Counted from the first letter of the stretch, positions 26,900 through 39,884 are shown. The stretch: DNA of 45,212 bases from Acidimicrobiaceae bacterium (GCA_003152215.1 PLZP01000029.1:73913-119124), one strand, 5' to 3'. Made by a program: numbers and translations. The notes: generated by a model not told the origin, from the letters alone.

Positions 26900-27996
26900 T
26901 TCTTCGCTTTTCGACGATGGAAGAGACCTCCGGTCGCCTCGAGCACCGGTTCCTTGCGGTGCTCGGCCAGCTGGCGAAGAAGTTCTTCGGATGCGTCGTC
27001 AAGCTCGGTCGGCACGTCAACCACGAGATGCACGTAGAGGTCACCGCGCCCTCGTCCGTGGAGATGTTCGACGCCCTGGTGACGAATGCGGTGCACGGTG
27101 CCGTTGGCACTACCGGCAGTGACGTCGACCACGACGCTCTCTCGAAGCGTCGGCACTTCAATGGTCGCGCCGAGCACGGCCTGCGTGAAGGCGATGTGCG
27201 CCTCGTGGTGCAGGTCGTCGCCGTGACGTTCGAATCGAGGATCGGTCTGGACCCGCAAGTGGACGAAGAGTCGACCGTTTGGACCACCGCGCGGACCGGC
27301 GGGGCCACGATCACTGAGTCGCATCGTCGATCCGTCCTCGACACCGGCGGGCACTTGCACCGTCAGCGTGGTGGTCTCGTTTCGTCGACCCTCGCCGCGA
27401 CAATCGGGGCATGGCGACTCGATGCGCGAGCCCATTCCGTTGCAACGCGAGCAGGGCATCGAGGTCACCATCTGACCGAGGATCGAGTTGCGCACCCGTC
27501 GAACTTCACCCAGTCCGGCGCACTCGACGCAGGGCACGGGCGAGGTCCCGGCCGCGCAACCCGATCCGTCGCAGGTCGTGCAACGCTGCGCCAGCGTGAG
27601 GGTGACCTCGTGCGTGGCCCCAAAGGCGGCGTCGTCCAGTGTGATGTTGAGCGAGATCTCGGCGTCGGGACCGGGCTGAGGTCCGCGTCGCTGTTGGGCG
27701 TGGCCGCCTAGGCCACCGAAGAACATGTCGAAGATGTCCTGTACCGAGCCGCCGCCGAATGGGTTGCCGCCCGCTCCGACATCAGAACCGAAACGGTCAT
27801 AGTTGGCGCGACGTTCGGGGTCCGAAAGAATCTCGTAAGCCTGCGAGACCTCTTTGAAATGAGCCTCCGCACTCGCGTCACCGGGACTGGTGTCGGGATG
27901 GTACTGACGAGCGAGACGGCGATAGGACTTCTTCAGTTCCTCTTGCGTGCAGTCCCGGCTCACTTCGAGGATGGCGTAGAGATCGGAGTTAGCCAC
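26896..27996 (-). CDS. dnaJ: Molecular chaperone DnaJ
   Basis: J-domain YRRLARQYHPDTSPGD (HPD); CxxCxGxG zinc fingers. Confidence 0.96.
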   Translation of the reverse strand: MANSDLYAILEVSRDCTQEELKKSYRRLARQYHPDTSPGDASAEAHFKEVSQAYEILSDPERRANYDRFGSDVGAGGNPFGGGSVQDIFDMFFGGLGGHAQQRRGPQPGPDAEISLNITLDDAAFGATHEVTLTLAQRCTTCDGSGCAAGTSPVPCVECAGLGEVRRVRNSILGQMVTSMPCSRCNGMGSRIESPCPDCRGEGRRNETTTLTVQVPAGVEDGSTMRLSDRGPAGPRGGPNGRLFVHLRVQTDPRFERHGDDLHHEAHIAFTQAVLGATIEVPTLRESVVVDVTAGSANGTVHRIRHQGVEHLHGRGRGDLYVHLVVDVPTELDDASEELLRQLAEHRKEPVLEATGGLFHRRKAKK

Positions 27997-29041
27997 GGTC
28001 GTCGGCTCCCGCGAAGTGTCGAGTCAGGTTCGCCGAGACGACTTCGGCCGCGGCCATCGCCTCGCGGTACTTCATGCGCGTCGGACCGAGCAGACCAACT
28101 GCTCCGGCCGGCGCTCCGTCGATGGTGACCGGGGCCACAATGAGTGCGCAGGCCAGGAGTGGCTCGTAGCCGTGCTCCGATCCAATCGCGACCGAGAGTC
28201 CTTGGTCGAGGATGTCTTGGACGAGCGACACCACGAGCAACTCCTGCTCGAGGATGGCCAAGACCTGACGAACTGTCTCGACACCGTCAAAGACCTCGGC
28301 GACCTTGGACGAGCCGCCGATGAAGACCTGTTCGCCGTCGGTGACCGGCTGTTGCGCGTGCAACGTACTGACCGCTTCACGCACCAGTGCCGCCTCGTGG
28401 TCGTGTCGGGCGGGCACCTGCACTCGCGATTCGAGGGTGGTGCCTATCAGCAGGGCATTTAACTGCTTCGAGGCCTCCATCACCTCTTTGGGCGTGGCCA
28501 CGAAACTGGGCGTGACACTGTGCTTCACCACGGAGCCGTCGGAGAAGACCGTGACCAGCAGGTGGTGTCGCGATTCGAGGTTGACGAGTTGGGCGCTTAA
28601 GACGGTGGCGTGGGCGTGACCGGCCCCGACCACGACCGACGTGTAGCTCGTGAGTTGACTCAGCAGTGTTGAGGTCTGTTCGAGCACGTCCTCGACCTCC
28701 CCGCGGACACCGGCGAAGAACTCCTTCACCTGTTGCTGCTGGACGGTGCCCAGGACGCCCGACTTCAGGTGGTCAACGAAGTACCGGTATCCCTTGTCGG
28801 TCGGGATACGTCCGGCCGAGGTGTGCGGCTGGGCGAGGTATCCCTCCCGTTCGAGGGCGACCATCTCAGAGCGGACCGTCGCCGAAGAGACGTCAAGGTC
28901 GGCACTGGCGGCAACGGCCGAGGAGCCGACGGGCTGGGCACTGTCGATGTGCTCGATGACGACGGCCTCGAGAATTAAGGCCTTTCGGGCGTCAAGGTCG
29001 GGGGCGGTGGCCGTGGGTGTACGAACTACGCGACGGGCCAT
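27989..29041 (-). CDS. hrcA: Heat-inducible transcription repressor HrcA
   Basis: ARKALILEAVVIEHIDSAQPVGSSAVAASADLDVSSATVRSEMVALEREGYLAQPHTSAGRIPTDKGYRYFVD. Confidence 0.96.
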   Translation of the reverse strand: MARRVVRTPTATAPDLDARKALILEAVVIEHIDSAQPVGSSAVAASADLDVSSATVRSEMVALEREGYLAQPHTSAGRIPTDKGYRYFVDHLKSGVLGTVQQQQVKEFFAGVRGEVEDVLEQTSTLLSQLTSYTSVVVGAGHAHATVLSAQLVNLESRHHLLVTVFSDGSVVKHSVTPSFVATPKEVMEASKQLNALLIGTTLESRVQVPARHDHEAALVREAVSTLHAQQPVTDGEQVFIGGSSKVAEVFDGVETVRQVLAILEQELLVVSLVQDILDQGLSVAIGSEHGYEPLLACALIVAPVTIDGAPAGAVGLLGPTRMKYREAMAAAEVVSANLTRHFAGADDRG

Positions 29042-29052
29042 GCCTCTCCTTG

Positions 29053-29079
29053 TTAGCACTCAATTCTACCGAGTGCCAG
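29053..29079 (-). promoter_or_regulatory. CIRCE operator upstream of hrcA-dnaJ
   Basis: TTAGCACTC-AATTCTACC-GAGTGCCAG, matching CIRCE TTAGCACTC-N9-GAGTGCTAA with two mismatches in the second arm. Confidence 0.9.
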
Positions 29080-29190
29080 CGCGAACGCACCGTCAAAGTA
29101 GGTCAGCGATGATTCGCCGCTTTGTTCATTTTGCGGACGAACACCGGACATTCTTAGCCCTGTTTGAGGTTCGTCGACCGGGAGCTGGCG

Positions 29191-30996
<1,806 letters not shown>

Positions 30997-31116
30997 GGTC
31001 CATAAAGGCTACCGTCCTCCTTGCGCGAGCTCTCGCCGCCGAAGCTAACGAATCGGGCTGCTATTATTGCAAAGCCCGCCGGAGCATTCTTCCGAGCACT
31101 GAGAACGAGGAATTCC

Positions 31117-31380
31117 GTGGCAAACATTAAGAGCCAAATCAAGCGCAACAAGCAGAACGTGGTTGCGCGCGACCGCAACAAGGCCGTCAAGTCAGAGCTG
31201 CGCACCCGCGTGAAGAACGCCGTTGCCGCTGTGGGGACCGAGGACGAGGAAACGGTACTGCGCGCGGCGATCAAGCGCATCGACAAAGCCGCCACGAAGA
31301 AGGTCATCCACAAGAACCAGGCCGCCAACAAGAAGAGTGGCCTGATGAAGCGCATTGCCACCTTGAAGGAAAACGCCTAA
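31117..31380 (+). CDS. rpsT: 30S ribosomal protein S20 (GTG start)
   Basis: [36 protein letters not shown]...[20 protein letters not shown]. Confidence 0.96.
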   Translation: MANIKSQIKRNKQNVVARDRNKAVKSELRTRVKNAVAAVGTEDEETVLRAAIKRIDKAATKKVIHKNQAANKKSGLMKRIATLKENA

Positions 31381-31412
31381 CCCACGTCGTCGTCGGGTTT
31401 CAACCGTATTGT

Positions 31413-32429
31413 CTAGCGGCGCCTCGCGCCCTGCGTCATCTTGGCGAGTCGTGCCACGAGAATCTCAATGACCGTGAGGTCCGTCACGTCCATATCGGTA
31501 TCGAGATCTTTTCCGCCGTAACTGACACCACCCTTCAGCGCGATATCGGCGTCGGTGATCCAGTGCACCGCGGTCGCAATCCGCTCCGTTCCGAGACGCT
31601 GGGACATCTGTAGTGACTTCTGCGCGGGGAAACCTTTGATGCCGAGCAGCACGCCCGCCTCCTCGGCGTTACGCACGCCGCTGCCCTCGAGTTTCGTCAT
31701 GCGCAGATAGTGACGTTGAAGCATGTTGACGATCTGCAGTCCGGCGCGGCCCTTCGAGTCGAGCATCCGACGGGCCACGACAATGGCCTTGGTCGCGTCA
31801 CCGCTGTCAATGGCGTCGGTCAGGTCCCATTCGGGCACGTCTCCGGCGTCACCCAAGTACGGCTCGATGTGCGAGAAGTTGAGCGGCGCCGTCCCGTAGA
31901 TCGCCTGGAGCGTCCGGGCCAGTGCGTCCACGCGCGCCACATCGTCGCCGAGTTGATCGGTCACCTTGAGTGCGGTGGCGTGATCGATTGTCACGCGGTA
32001 GTCCGCCATCTTCGATTCGACGAAGGTGACCCGGTCGGCCGACCTCGACGAGACGTTCACTTCGACGACTTCGCTGGCGCCCTTGACGAGCTTGTTGGCC
32101 TTCGTGCCCACGACGGCGAGCACGAGGACGACTGAAGGTGCGGGGTCGCTCATCCACGCGAGCAGTTCGGTGACCTCATCGGTCAACAACGACTGGGCGT
32201 CACGCACGACGACCACGCGGCGGTCGACGAGGAACGGCGGCGTGTTGAGCGCCTCGAGGACTCGCGGTGCCACGGATTCGCCGCCGGACGACGTCACGTC
32301 CTTGGCGGTGAAGTCCTGGAGCGCGAACGAAGGGTCGAGGTCGCCCAGGGCGCCGGCGATGACGTTGTGCACGGCGTCGTAGACCATGGTGGCGTCAGTG
32401 CCGACGACACAGACGCTGGCGCTACTCAC
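31413..32429 (-). CDS. holA: DNA polymerase III subunit delta
   Basis: Position next to rpsT; FLVDRRVVVVRDAQSL..., LDSKGRAGLQIVNMLQRHYLRMTKL. Confidence 0.88.
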   Translation of the reverse strand: MSSASVCVVGTDATMVYDAVHNVIAGALGDLDPSFALQDFTAKDVTSSGGESVAPRVLEALNTPPFLVDRRVVVVRDAQSLLTDEVTELLAWMSDPAPSVVLVLAVVGTKANKLVKGASEVVEVNVSSRSADRVTFVESKMADYRVTIDHATALKVTDQLGDDVARVDALARTLQAIYGTAPLNFSHIEPYLGDAGDVPEWDLTDAIDSGDATKAIVVARRMLDSKGRAGLQIVNMLQRHYLRMTKLEGSGVRNAEEAGVLLGIKGFPAQKSLQMSQRLGTERIATAVHWITDADIALKGGVSYGGKDLDTDMDVTDLTVIEILVARLAKMTQGARRR

Positions 32430-33286
32430 GCGTTTTCTTCAATGAGAGTCGCCAGCACGTCGCGCACTCGAACCGCACCCAGAACGTCATGAACCCGAAC
32501 GATACGACACCCTGCGCCAATGCCGAGCGCCGCCGCCGCCAGCGAGGGTTCGCGGCGTTCGGCGACCGGTAGGTCGAAGACGACGCCGAGGAAGTTCTTG
32601 TTCGACGCCGAAAGAAGCAGTGGCGATCCGAGCGACGCCAATCGGTCCGAGTCGCGCAGCAGTTGCAGCGACTGACCGGCAGTCTTTCCGAGGTCGAGGC
32701 CGGCGTCGAGGATGATCTTGTCCATGGGGATGCCTGCGTCCACGGCGCGGCGGCGGCGCTCGAGCAAGAATTCGGTCACGCTCTGTGTGACGTCGTCGTA
32801 GTGGGGATCGGGGTCGGCCACCCGTGGGCGAAGTCGAATGTGCGTGGCCACAACGGTCGCGCCCGCCTGCGCGGCGACGCTGAGGTAGTCGGGGTCGCCA
32901 AATCCGCTGATGTCGTTGCCCACGCAGGCACCTTCGGCGAAGCAGGCCTTGGCGACCGAAGCGCGCCACGTGTCAATACTTATAGGGACATCGAAACGCC
33001 TGACGAGTTGGGCCACGACGTCCACCACTCGATCGAGTTCTTCGGCTTCACCCACGTCGTCGCCCGGACCGGCCTTCACGCCCCCGAGATCAAGCAGGTC
33101 TGCACCGTCAGTGACCAAATGGTCGGCTCTCACGTACAGCGCATCCAGGTCGAATGTCGCGGCCGGCTCGAAGAACGAATCGGTCGTTCGATTCAAGATC
33201 CCCATCACGAGGGCTCTCGACGTGACGTCGTACGACGCGTCGCCCAGCGTGAGATGGAGCGGGTGCTCGGGTCGATAGACCCGCAC
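32426..33286 (-). CDS. Dihydropteroate synthase family protein, FolP2-like
   Basis: MGILNRTTDSFFEPAATFDLDALYVRADHLVTDGADLLDLGGVKAGPGDDV; SIDTWRASVA; SNKNFLGVVFDLPVAER. Confidence 0.85.
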   Translation of the reverse strand: MRVYRPEHPLHLTLGDASYDVTSRALVMGILNRTTDSFFEPAATFDLDALYVRADHLVTDGADLLDLGGVKAGPGDDVGEAEELDRVVDVVAQLVRRFDVPISIDTWRASVAKACFAEGACVGNDISGFGDPDYLSVAAQAGATVVATHIRLRPRVADPDPHYDDVTQSVTEFLLERRRRAVDAGIPMDKIILDAGLDLGKTAGQSLQLLRDSDRLASLGSPLLLSASNKNFLGVVFDLPVAERREPSLAAAALGIGAGCRIVRVHDVLGAVRVRDVLATLIEENA

Positions 33287-34002
33287 TAGTAGAGACGACT
33301 GGCGAGCTTGCGTCGATAGGAGACGTAGCGCGGGTCCTCGGGACCGAGGGCGTCGAGGATCTCAAGAAGACTGTCTTTCGCACTCCCCTCGTCCGTTGAC
33401 TGCTCCAAGAGATGATCGAGCGTGAGGTCGAGGTCGCCGTCCAGGGAGACGCCGCTGCGCTGAAGGCGGATTCGTGCGAGCACGGTCTTCGCCGCAACGA
33501 CGTTGTCGAATGGCTTCAGGACCTCGTCGGCCTCGTCGAGCCGGTCCGCTTGTCGAAGGAAGTCGCCCAAAGCGACCGCGGCATCGACACTCTTCGCGTC
33601 GAGTTCCAGCGCGGCGCGCAGCGACTCCTCGTCACCCGCCTCCACTAGTTTGTCGACCTTGCTCGCGCCTGGTGCCAACTTCTCCACAAAGTCGCGCACG
33701 GCCGATTCGGGCAGTGCGCCAACGAAGGAGTCAACGATCTTTCCCTCCGAAATCGCGAAGACCGCAGGAATCGATTGGACGCCGAACGCCTGTGACACCT
33801 GGGGATTGGCGTCGACGTCGACTTTGGCCAATTCAACGGCGCCGTTCGTCTCGTCAATGACCTTTTCAATGATGGGGCCAAGCGTCTTGCACGGCCCACA
33901 CCAGTCGGCCCAGAGGTCGACCACGACCGGCACGGTCATTGACCGCTCGATGACGGCGGTGGCGAAGGTGGCGTCAGTTACGTCGGTCACGTGCGACAGC
34001 AT
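33286..34002 (-). CDS. Thioredoxin-domain protein with C-terminal TPR-like region (CnoX/YbbN-like)
   Basis: VVDLWADWCGPCKTLGPIIEKV; C-terminal helical repeats. Confidence 0.92.
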   Translation of the reverse strand: MLSHVTDVTDATFATAVIERSMTVPVVVDLWADWCGPCKTLGPIIEKVIDETNGAVELAKVDVDANPQVSQAFGVQSIPAVFAISEGKIVDSFVGALPESAVRDFVEKLAPGASKVDKLVEAGDEESLRAALELDAKSVDAAVALGDFLRQADRLDEADEVLKPFDNVVAAKTVLARIRLQRSGVSLDGDLDLTLDHLLEQSTDEGSAKDSLLEILDALGPEDPRYVSYRRKLASRLY

Positions 34003-34057
34003 AACGGTGTCGTTCGCTCGCCGAAGGGGTCACAATGCGCTGTTAGCCTCCTCGACT

Positions 34058-35098
34058 ATGGACAGTGCGGTTATCGGAATCGACGAGGCCCACGTCGCTG
34101 CGTGGATGAGCGAACATGTCGGAGCAGTCAGGCCACTGACGTTCGAGCTCATCGCCGGCGGCCGCTCCAACCTCACGTACCGAGTAACCGACGCGACCGG
34201 TCGATCCTTTGCCTTGCGTCGTCCACCAACGAGTCACGTCCTGCCGACCGCCCACGACATGGTGCGCGAACACACCATCATCTCGGCGCTCTACCCACTG
34301 GGCATCCCCGTGGCCCAACCGCTCGCTCTCTGTGTCGACGAAGAAGTCAATGAACGGCCCTTCTACGTCATGGAGTACGTCGACGGAGCCATCCTGCGCG
34401 ACCGGTCCCAGGCTGAAGCGACCTTTGATGAGTCGATTCGTGGCGTCATTGGCAGCCACCTCGCTGCGACTCTCTCCCAACTGCACGACGTCGACGTCGA
34501 TGCGGCGGGTCTGTCGGGGTTGGCCCGTCACGACGGCTACATCGAGCGTCAACTGCGGCGCTGGCGCACTCAGTACGAGCAGATGCACGTCGAGGGCGTT
34601 GAGTACGGTGGCATCGTCGAGGCCGTGGGCGACCAATTGAGTGCCCAGATACCGGTCCAACAGAGAGTGTCCGTCGTACACGGCGATTATCGTCTCGACA
34701 ACACCGTGCTCGACGATCGCGGCGCCGTACGCGCGATTCTCGACTGGGAGATCTGCACGCTCGGTGACCCGGTCGCCGATCTCGGACTTCTTCTCGTGTA
34801 TTGGGCCGAGCCGTCGGACCCCACGGCAAATGTTTTGGGCGTGTCGCCGACGAGCGCACCAGGTTTCGAGAGTCGTGATCAGGTACTGCGCGCGTACGCG
34901 TCGCACTCTGACTTAGACCTCTCTCACGTCGCTTATTATCAGGCATTCGGCTATTGGAAGCTGGCGTGCATCATGCAAGGTGTGTACGCGCGCTACAGCG
35001 CTGGCGCCGCCGGAGGCGACCAGGGCAGCGTCGATGAATATCCGCAGTACATCGCCATGCTGGCGGAGAGTGCGAAGATGACGCTAGAGAGGAAATGA
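34058..35098 (+). CDS. Phosphotransferase family (APH/ACAD10-like)
   Basis: IAGGRSNLTYRVTDATGRSFALRRPP; VVHGDYRLDNTVLDDRGAVRAILDWEICTLGDPVADL. Confidence 0.93.
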   Translation: MDSAVIGIDEAHVAAWMSEHVGAVRPLTFELIAGGRSNLTYRVTDATGRSFALRRPPTSHVLPTAHDMVREHTIISALYPLGIPVAQPLALCVDEEVNERPFYVMEYVDGAILRDRSQAEATFDESIRGVIGSHLAATLSQLHDVDVDAAGLSGLARHDGYIERQLRRWRTQYEQMHVEGVEYGGIVEAVGDQLSAQIPVQQRVSVVHGDYRLDNTVLDDRGAVRAILDWEICTLGDPVADLGLLLVYWAEPSDPTANVLGVSPTSAPGFESRDQVLRAYASHSDLDLSHVAYYQAFGYWKLACIMQGVYARYSAGAAGGDQGSVDEYPQYIAMLAESAKMTLERK

Positions 35099-35979
35099 TG
35101 GACGACGAGATCTACGACCACATCATCTTTCTCGCGGACCCCGAGCTCAGCGAGCCCGTGCTCGTCATTGCCCTCGAAGGATGGATCGACGCGGGACTCG
35201 GTGCGAGCAACGCCATTGGCACCCTCCTCGACACCATTTACACCGAGGTGCTCGCCACCTTTGACACCGAGTACTTCATTGACCAGCGGGCCCGTCGCCC
35301 CATTGCTCGCATTATCGACGGCATCACGACGGAGTTGACGTGGCCCGAGATCCAACTGCGTTTTGGCCGCGACGGCGACGGAGCGGACGTCCTCTTTCTC
35401 GTCGGGCCCGAGCCGGACTTTCACTGGAGTGACTTTGTTGACGTCGTCACCGACGCCGCTGGCCGTTTCGACGTGCGACTCGTGGTGGGACTCGGTGCCT
35501 TCCCCGCGCCCACACCGCACACCCGTCCAGTTCGCATCATCGGCACCGCGCCGGCCACGAGCGCTCACCTCCTCGCTCGGGTCGGCACCGTCTCGGGCGA
35601 ACTCGAAGTTCCGGCCGGTATCAGTTCGGCACTCGAGCTTGGGTTTTCCGAGGTCGATATGGAGATCGTCACGCTCTGGGCCCGGGTCCCCCACTACGTC
35701 GCGTCCATGCCCTACCCCCAGGCCTCGGCCGCACTGATTGACGGACTCGCGAGCATCGCGGGACTGACTCTTGACGCCAGCGCACTTCGCCTGTCGGCCG
35801 ACGAGGCGCGCCAACGCGTGGATGACCTCGTGACGAACAATCCCGACCACACGTCAATGGTCGAGCAACTCGAGGCAGCGGCCGACGAAGTCGAGGGTGC
35901 CTCGATCAGTGAAGAGTTGCCGAGCGGTGACGAACTCGCCGCCGAGCTCGAGAAGTTCCTTCGCGGAGAGACCAGCTGA
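35095..35979 (+). CDS. PAC2 family protein
   Basis: PVLVIALEGWIDAGLGASNAIGTLL...RPIARIIDGITTELTWPEIQL. Confidence 0.9.
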   Translation: MMDDEIYDHIIFLADPELSEPVLVIALEGWIDAGLGASNAIGTLLDTIYTEVLATFDTEYFIDQRARRPIARIIDGITTELTWPEIQLRFGRDGDGADVLFLVGPEPDFHWSDFVDVVTDAAGRFDVRLVVGLGAFPAPTPHTRPVRIIGTAPATSAHLLARVGTVSGELEVPAGISSALELGFSEVDMEIVTLWARVPHYVASMPYPQASAALIDGLASIAGLTLDASALRLSADEARQRVDDLVTNNPDHTSMVEQLEAAADEVEGASISEELPSGDELAAELEKFLRGETS

Positions 35980-35999
35980 CCCTCGCTATCGTGGCGACC

Positions 36000-36749
36000 A
36001 TGAGCAAAACCATCATGATTACGGGCGCCGGTTCAGGCTTCGGACGACTGGCCGCCCTCGAACTGGCGAGCCGAGGACACCACGTGATCGCCACGACGGA
36101 GACCGAGGAACAGGCCGCCACGCTGCGTGCGGAGTCGCCACAACTACAGGTCGAAAAACTCGACATCACGACCGCTGATGTCGACAAGGTGCACGCGTGG
36201 GACATCGACGTGTTGATCGACAACGCCGGCGCGGGTCAGACCGGCCCCATTGCCGACGTTCCCCTCGAACGACTTCGCTACCTCTTCGAGGTCAATGTCT
36301 TTGGGACGATGAACGTAACGCAGGCGGTCTTGAAGGGAATGGTCGCCAAGAAGAGTGGACGCATCATCATCATGTCGTCGATTGCGGGCGTCCTGTCGGC
36401 GCCGGCCTTTGGCCCCTACTCCATGACGAAGCACGCGCTCGAGGCGATGGGCAAGGCCATGCGCGGCGAACTCGCGCCGCTCGGCATCGACGTCACGTTG
36501 ATCAACCCCGGCCCGTACCTGACCGGTTTCAACGACCGAATGGCCGACTCAATGTGGGAGTGGTTCGGCGACCAATCATTGAACGGATCCGAAGCGGAAC
36601 TCTTTCACGTGATTGGTGACTTCGTCACCACCGGACAACGTGATCCGATGGAAGTGGCGAATCGATTGGTCGAGCTCGTTGAGGCGGAGACCACCACTGA
36701 GAACAACTTCGTGCCCGAGGACATTCGCGCACAACTGGGGCTCGGTTAG
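36000..36749 (+). CDS. SDR family oxidoreductase
   Basis: MITGAGSGFGRLAALELASRGH; DNAGAG; PYSMTKHALEAM. Confidence 0.95.
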   Translation: MSKTIMITGAGSGFGRLAALELASRGHHVIATTETEEQAATLRAESPQLQVEKLDITTADVDKVHAWDIDVLIDNAGAGQTGPIADVPLERLRYLFEVNVFGTMNVTQAVLKGMVAKKSGRIIIMSSIAGVLSAPAFGPYSMTKHALEAMGKAMRGELAPLGIDVTLINPGPYLTGFNDRMADSMWEWFGDQSLNGSEAELFHVIGDFVTTGQRDPMEVANRLVELVEAETTTENNFVPEDIRAQLGLG

Positions 36750-37339
36750 TCCTCGGAGAGCACGTCGACGTCGCCTTCTTCAATGCGAAGTCCAAGGCCG
36801 AGCCCGTACCCCTCGAGGAAGAGCGCACTCTCTAGTTGTCGGGGATAGCGGTCAGCGAGTTCATTGAACTTCGCCGTGTGACCCACTTCCTGGAGATGGG
36901 CCAACTCATGGACGAGGACCGCGTCGATCACCCATTCGGGACACTGACGAAGTCGACTCGAGATGCGGATCTCTCGACTCGCCGGTGAACATGAGGCCCA
37001 GCGGGCCTGTTGATTCTTCACCCAGCGAACGGAACTGGGCACCACGCCGTCGTTGTACAGCTCGGCGAGCGCCATTGCTCGCTCCTCCAAGGCCCCATCG
37101 CCCGCCGCGTTCTGGGGACGCTGGGTCATGAGGCGTTCGACGAGGTCGTCAACAAAGGTTGTTCGCTCACGGCCCCGGATGCGCGCAGGAATCTGCACGA
37201 CGATGCGACTGCCCGACCAATGGGCCGTGCCGGTCTTCTTGCGCCGCGAGGAGGCCCGAATCTCAACTTCAGGCCGATCGAAGCGGGGCGCCTCGATCGT
37301 GACCGTCGTGTCGGCTTCTTTACTGGGATGCTTGCTCAT
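36746..37339 (-). CDS. M48/YgjP-like metal-dependent hydrolase
   Basis: VKNQQARWASCSPASREIRISSRLRQCPEWVIDAVLVHELAHLQEVGHTAKFNELADRYP. Confidence 0.92.
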   Translation of the reverse strand: MSKHPSKEADTTVTIEAPRFDRPEVEIRASSRRKKTGTAHWSGSRIVVQIPARIRGRERTTFVDDLVERLMTQRPQNAAGDGALEERAMALAELYNDGVVPSSVRWVKNQQARWASCSPASREIRISSRLRQCPEWVIDAVLVHELAHLQEVGHTAKFNELADRYPRQLESALFLEGYGLGLGLRIEEGDVDVLSED

Positions 37340-39807
37340 CAGACGATGATGTTGACCAACCGGGGTGGTCGCGACACAATCCTCTTGGGCGTCGCGCCCG
37401 CGAGCGCCACGTTGATAGCGTTGACTTCGAGCGCTTCGGTCTCGGCGTCGGCCATGGAGATATCTGGCGGCACCTCGAGACGGGCCTTGACCTTGCCGTT
37501 GATTTGAATCACCATCGTGATCGTCGAGTGCTTCACCAGTTCTGGGTCAGCGACTGGCCACGCCTGGCGGTGCACGGTCAACTTGTCGGGGTAGCGCATC
37601 TCCCAGATTTCAGCGGTGACGTGCGGCGACATTGGCGCAAGCATCTTGAGCATTGCGTCAATTGCCTCATCCAGCGTCGTGCGTTCCGCGCCGTGGTCGC
37701 TCCGCGCCCATTTCGACACCGTATTGAACAGTTCCATGAGCGCCGCCACCGCGATGTTGTGGCTCCATCCCTCGAACTCTTCGGTGACCCTCAGAATCGT
37801 TCGATGAACTGCTCGACGCACCTCCACGTCGCCTTCGTCGACACCATCGTGGAAGTTCACCTCGTGATACTGGGTAAGTCGGTAGAACCGATCAAGGAAT
37901 CGGCCACAGCCTTCAATAATCTCGTCGGTCTGGTCATTCCAGTCGAAGTCGTCGGCCGGCGGTCCTGCGAAGAGGTGGAAGAGTCGCAGGCCATCGGCCC
38001 CGACAAAGTCGTAGTACTCCTGGGGCGCGACGAGGTTGCCCTTGGATTTGGACATCTTCGATCCTGAGAGTCGGATCATGCCCTGAGAGAACAGTCGGGT
38101 GAATGGCTCACGGGGCAGTCCCGGCGCCCATCCAAGATCGTCGAGCGCCTTCAGATAGAACCGCGCATAGAGCAGGTGAAGTATCGCGTGCTCGATGCCG
38201 CCGACGTATTGATCAACCGGCATCCACTTCGCCGCTTCGGCCGGGTCGAAGGCTTTGCCGTCCGTCCACGGATCGGCGTAGCGCAGGAAGTACCACGAAG
38301 AGTCGCAGAAGGTGTCCATCGTGTCGGTCTCTCGTCGGGCCGGTCCTCCACAGATGGGACAGGTGGTATTGCGGAACGCGTCGTGGGTCGCCAACGGCGA
38401 CTGGCCGCTCTTGTCCATCACCACGTCATCGGGAGCGAGCACCGGCAACTGGTCATCAGGCACCGGCACCGTTCCGTGCACGTCGCAGTAGATAATAGGA
38501 ATTGGGCAGCCCCAGAAGCGCTGACGTGAGACGAGCCAGTCGCGCAGGCGGTAGTTCACCTTCCAGATGCCATTGGCGTGCTCGGCGAGATACTCGGCGG
38601 CCTTGGTCTTCGCTTCGGCGACGTCTAAGCCGTTCAGAAAGTCAGAATTGATGTGCGCGCCGTCACCGCTGTAGGCGCCACCTTCGAATCCTTCGGGAGG
38701 CTGGGTCGTGTGCACCACCGGCAGCCCGTAGACACTGGCGAAGGCGAAGTCGCGCTCGTCCTCCCCCGGTACCGCCATAATCGCCCCGGTGCCATAGGTA
38801 CCGAGCACGTAGTCGGCGACGTAGACCGGGACCTGTTCGTCCGTGAAGGGATTGATGACGTAACTACCGGTAAAGGCACCACGCTTCTCGAGCGCAATGC
38901 CACCTTCGGAGGTCGACGTTCGAACGACTTCGCTCTCCTTGGATGCCCGCTCGACAAGTGCCTGGACGCCGTCGCGCTGCTCGGCGGTCGTCAGTTCCTC
39001 GAGCAACGGGTGCTCGGGGGCAATGACGGCGTAGGTCACACCAAAGCCCGTGTCGGGACGCGTCGTATAAACGCGAATCGCCTTCGAACGATCGTTCGCG
39101 AAAGGTAGGTCGAACTCGACCCCTTCGCTTCGCCCAATCCAGTTACGTTGCATGGTGACCACGCGTTGTGGCCAGTCGAGCGTGTCCAGGTTGCGAAGTA
39201 GTTCTTCGGCGTAGTCCGTGATCTTGAAGAACCACTGCTCAAGGTTGCGACGCTCCACGAGATCACCTGAGCGCTCGCACGTGCCATCCGACAGGACCTG
39301 TTCGTTGGCGAGCACCGTGCCACACCCCGGACACCAGTTGACCGCGGCCTCGGCCCGGTAGGCCAGACCGGCATTGAAGAACGCGATGAATATGGCCTGG
39401 GACCATCGCATGTACTTCGGGTCGTGGCTGGTCACCTCGCGGCGCCAGTCGTAGACCGCACCGAGACGCAGTAGTGACGCCTTCAGTTCCTTCATTCGGT
39501 CTTCGGTGAAGACCCGCGGATGGCTGCCAGCCTTGATGGCGGCGTTCTCCGCCGGTAGACCAAAGGAATCAAAGCCGAAGGGTGAGAGAACGGCTTTGCC
39601 GAGCATGGTTTGGTAGCGCACGACGACGTCGCCAAAGGTGTAAATCCGGACGTGGCCCTGGTGGGCCGAGCCCGACGGATACGGGTACATCGAAAGCGCG
39701 TAGAAGCGCTCGCGGGGGTCATCGTTGTCGACTTGGTACGTGCCCTCGTCGGCCCAGCGGGCTTGCCACTTCTCTTCTATTTCCGTGACATTAAAAGGCC
39801 GCGCCAT
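37339..39807 (-). CDS. leuS: Leucyl-tRNA synthetase
   Basis: [61 protein letters not shown]. Confidence 0.97.
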   Translation of the reverse strand: MARPFNVTEIEEKWQARWADEGTYQVDNDDPRERFYALSMYPYPSGSAHQGHVRIYTFGDVVVRYQTMLGKAVLSPFGFDSFGLPAENAAIKAGSHPRVFTEDRMKELKASLLRLGAVYDWRREVTSHDPKYMRWSQAIFIAFFNAGLAYRAEAAVNWCPGCGTVLANEQVLSDGTCERSGDLVERRNLEQWFFKITDYAEELLRNLDTLDWPQRVVTMQRNWIGRSEGVEFDLPFANDRSKAIRVYTTRPDTGFGVTYAVIAPEHPLLEELTTAEQRDGVQALVERASKESEVVRTSTSEGGIALEKRGAFTGSYVINPFTDEQVPVYVADYVLGTYGTGAIMAVPGEDERDFAFASVYGLPVVHTTQPPEGFEGGAYSGDGAHINSDFLNGLDVAEAKTKAAEYLAEHANGIWKVNYRLRDWLVSRQRFWGCPIPIIYCDVHGTVPVPDDQLPVLAPDDVVMDKSGQSPLATHDAFRNTTCPICGGPARRETDTMDTFCDSSWYFLRYADPWTDGKAFDPAEAAKWMPVDQYVGGIEHAILHLLYARFYLKALDDLGWAPGLPREPFTRLFSQGMIRLSGSKMSKSKGNLVAPQEYYDFVGADGLRLFHLFAGPPADDFDWNDQTDEIIEGCGRFLDRFYRLTQYHEVNFHDGVDEGDVEVRRAVHRTILRVTEEFEGWSHNIAVAALMELFNTVSKWARSDHGAERTTLDEAIDAMLKMLAPMSPHVTAEIWEMRYPDKLTVHRQAWPVADPELVKHSTITMVIQINGKVKARLEVPPDISMADAETEALEVNAINVALAGATPKRIVSRPPRLVNIIV

Positions 39808-39884
39808 CCATCCATTCTACGGATTTCAAGGCGACGCTCCTCTTCGCGAACGGTATCGTTATCAGCATTCCGACATACCTACTC

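Noticed and set aside
31381-31402. Possible hairpin AACCCACG..CGTCGGGTT after rpsT as a terminator
   Set aside because: Imperfect stem and no convincing T-tract; not supportable by eye
33503-34057. 5' extension of the phosphotransferase ORF
   Set aside because: Runs antisense through the thioredoxin gene; conserved protein begins at ATG 34058
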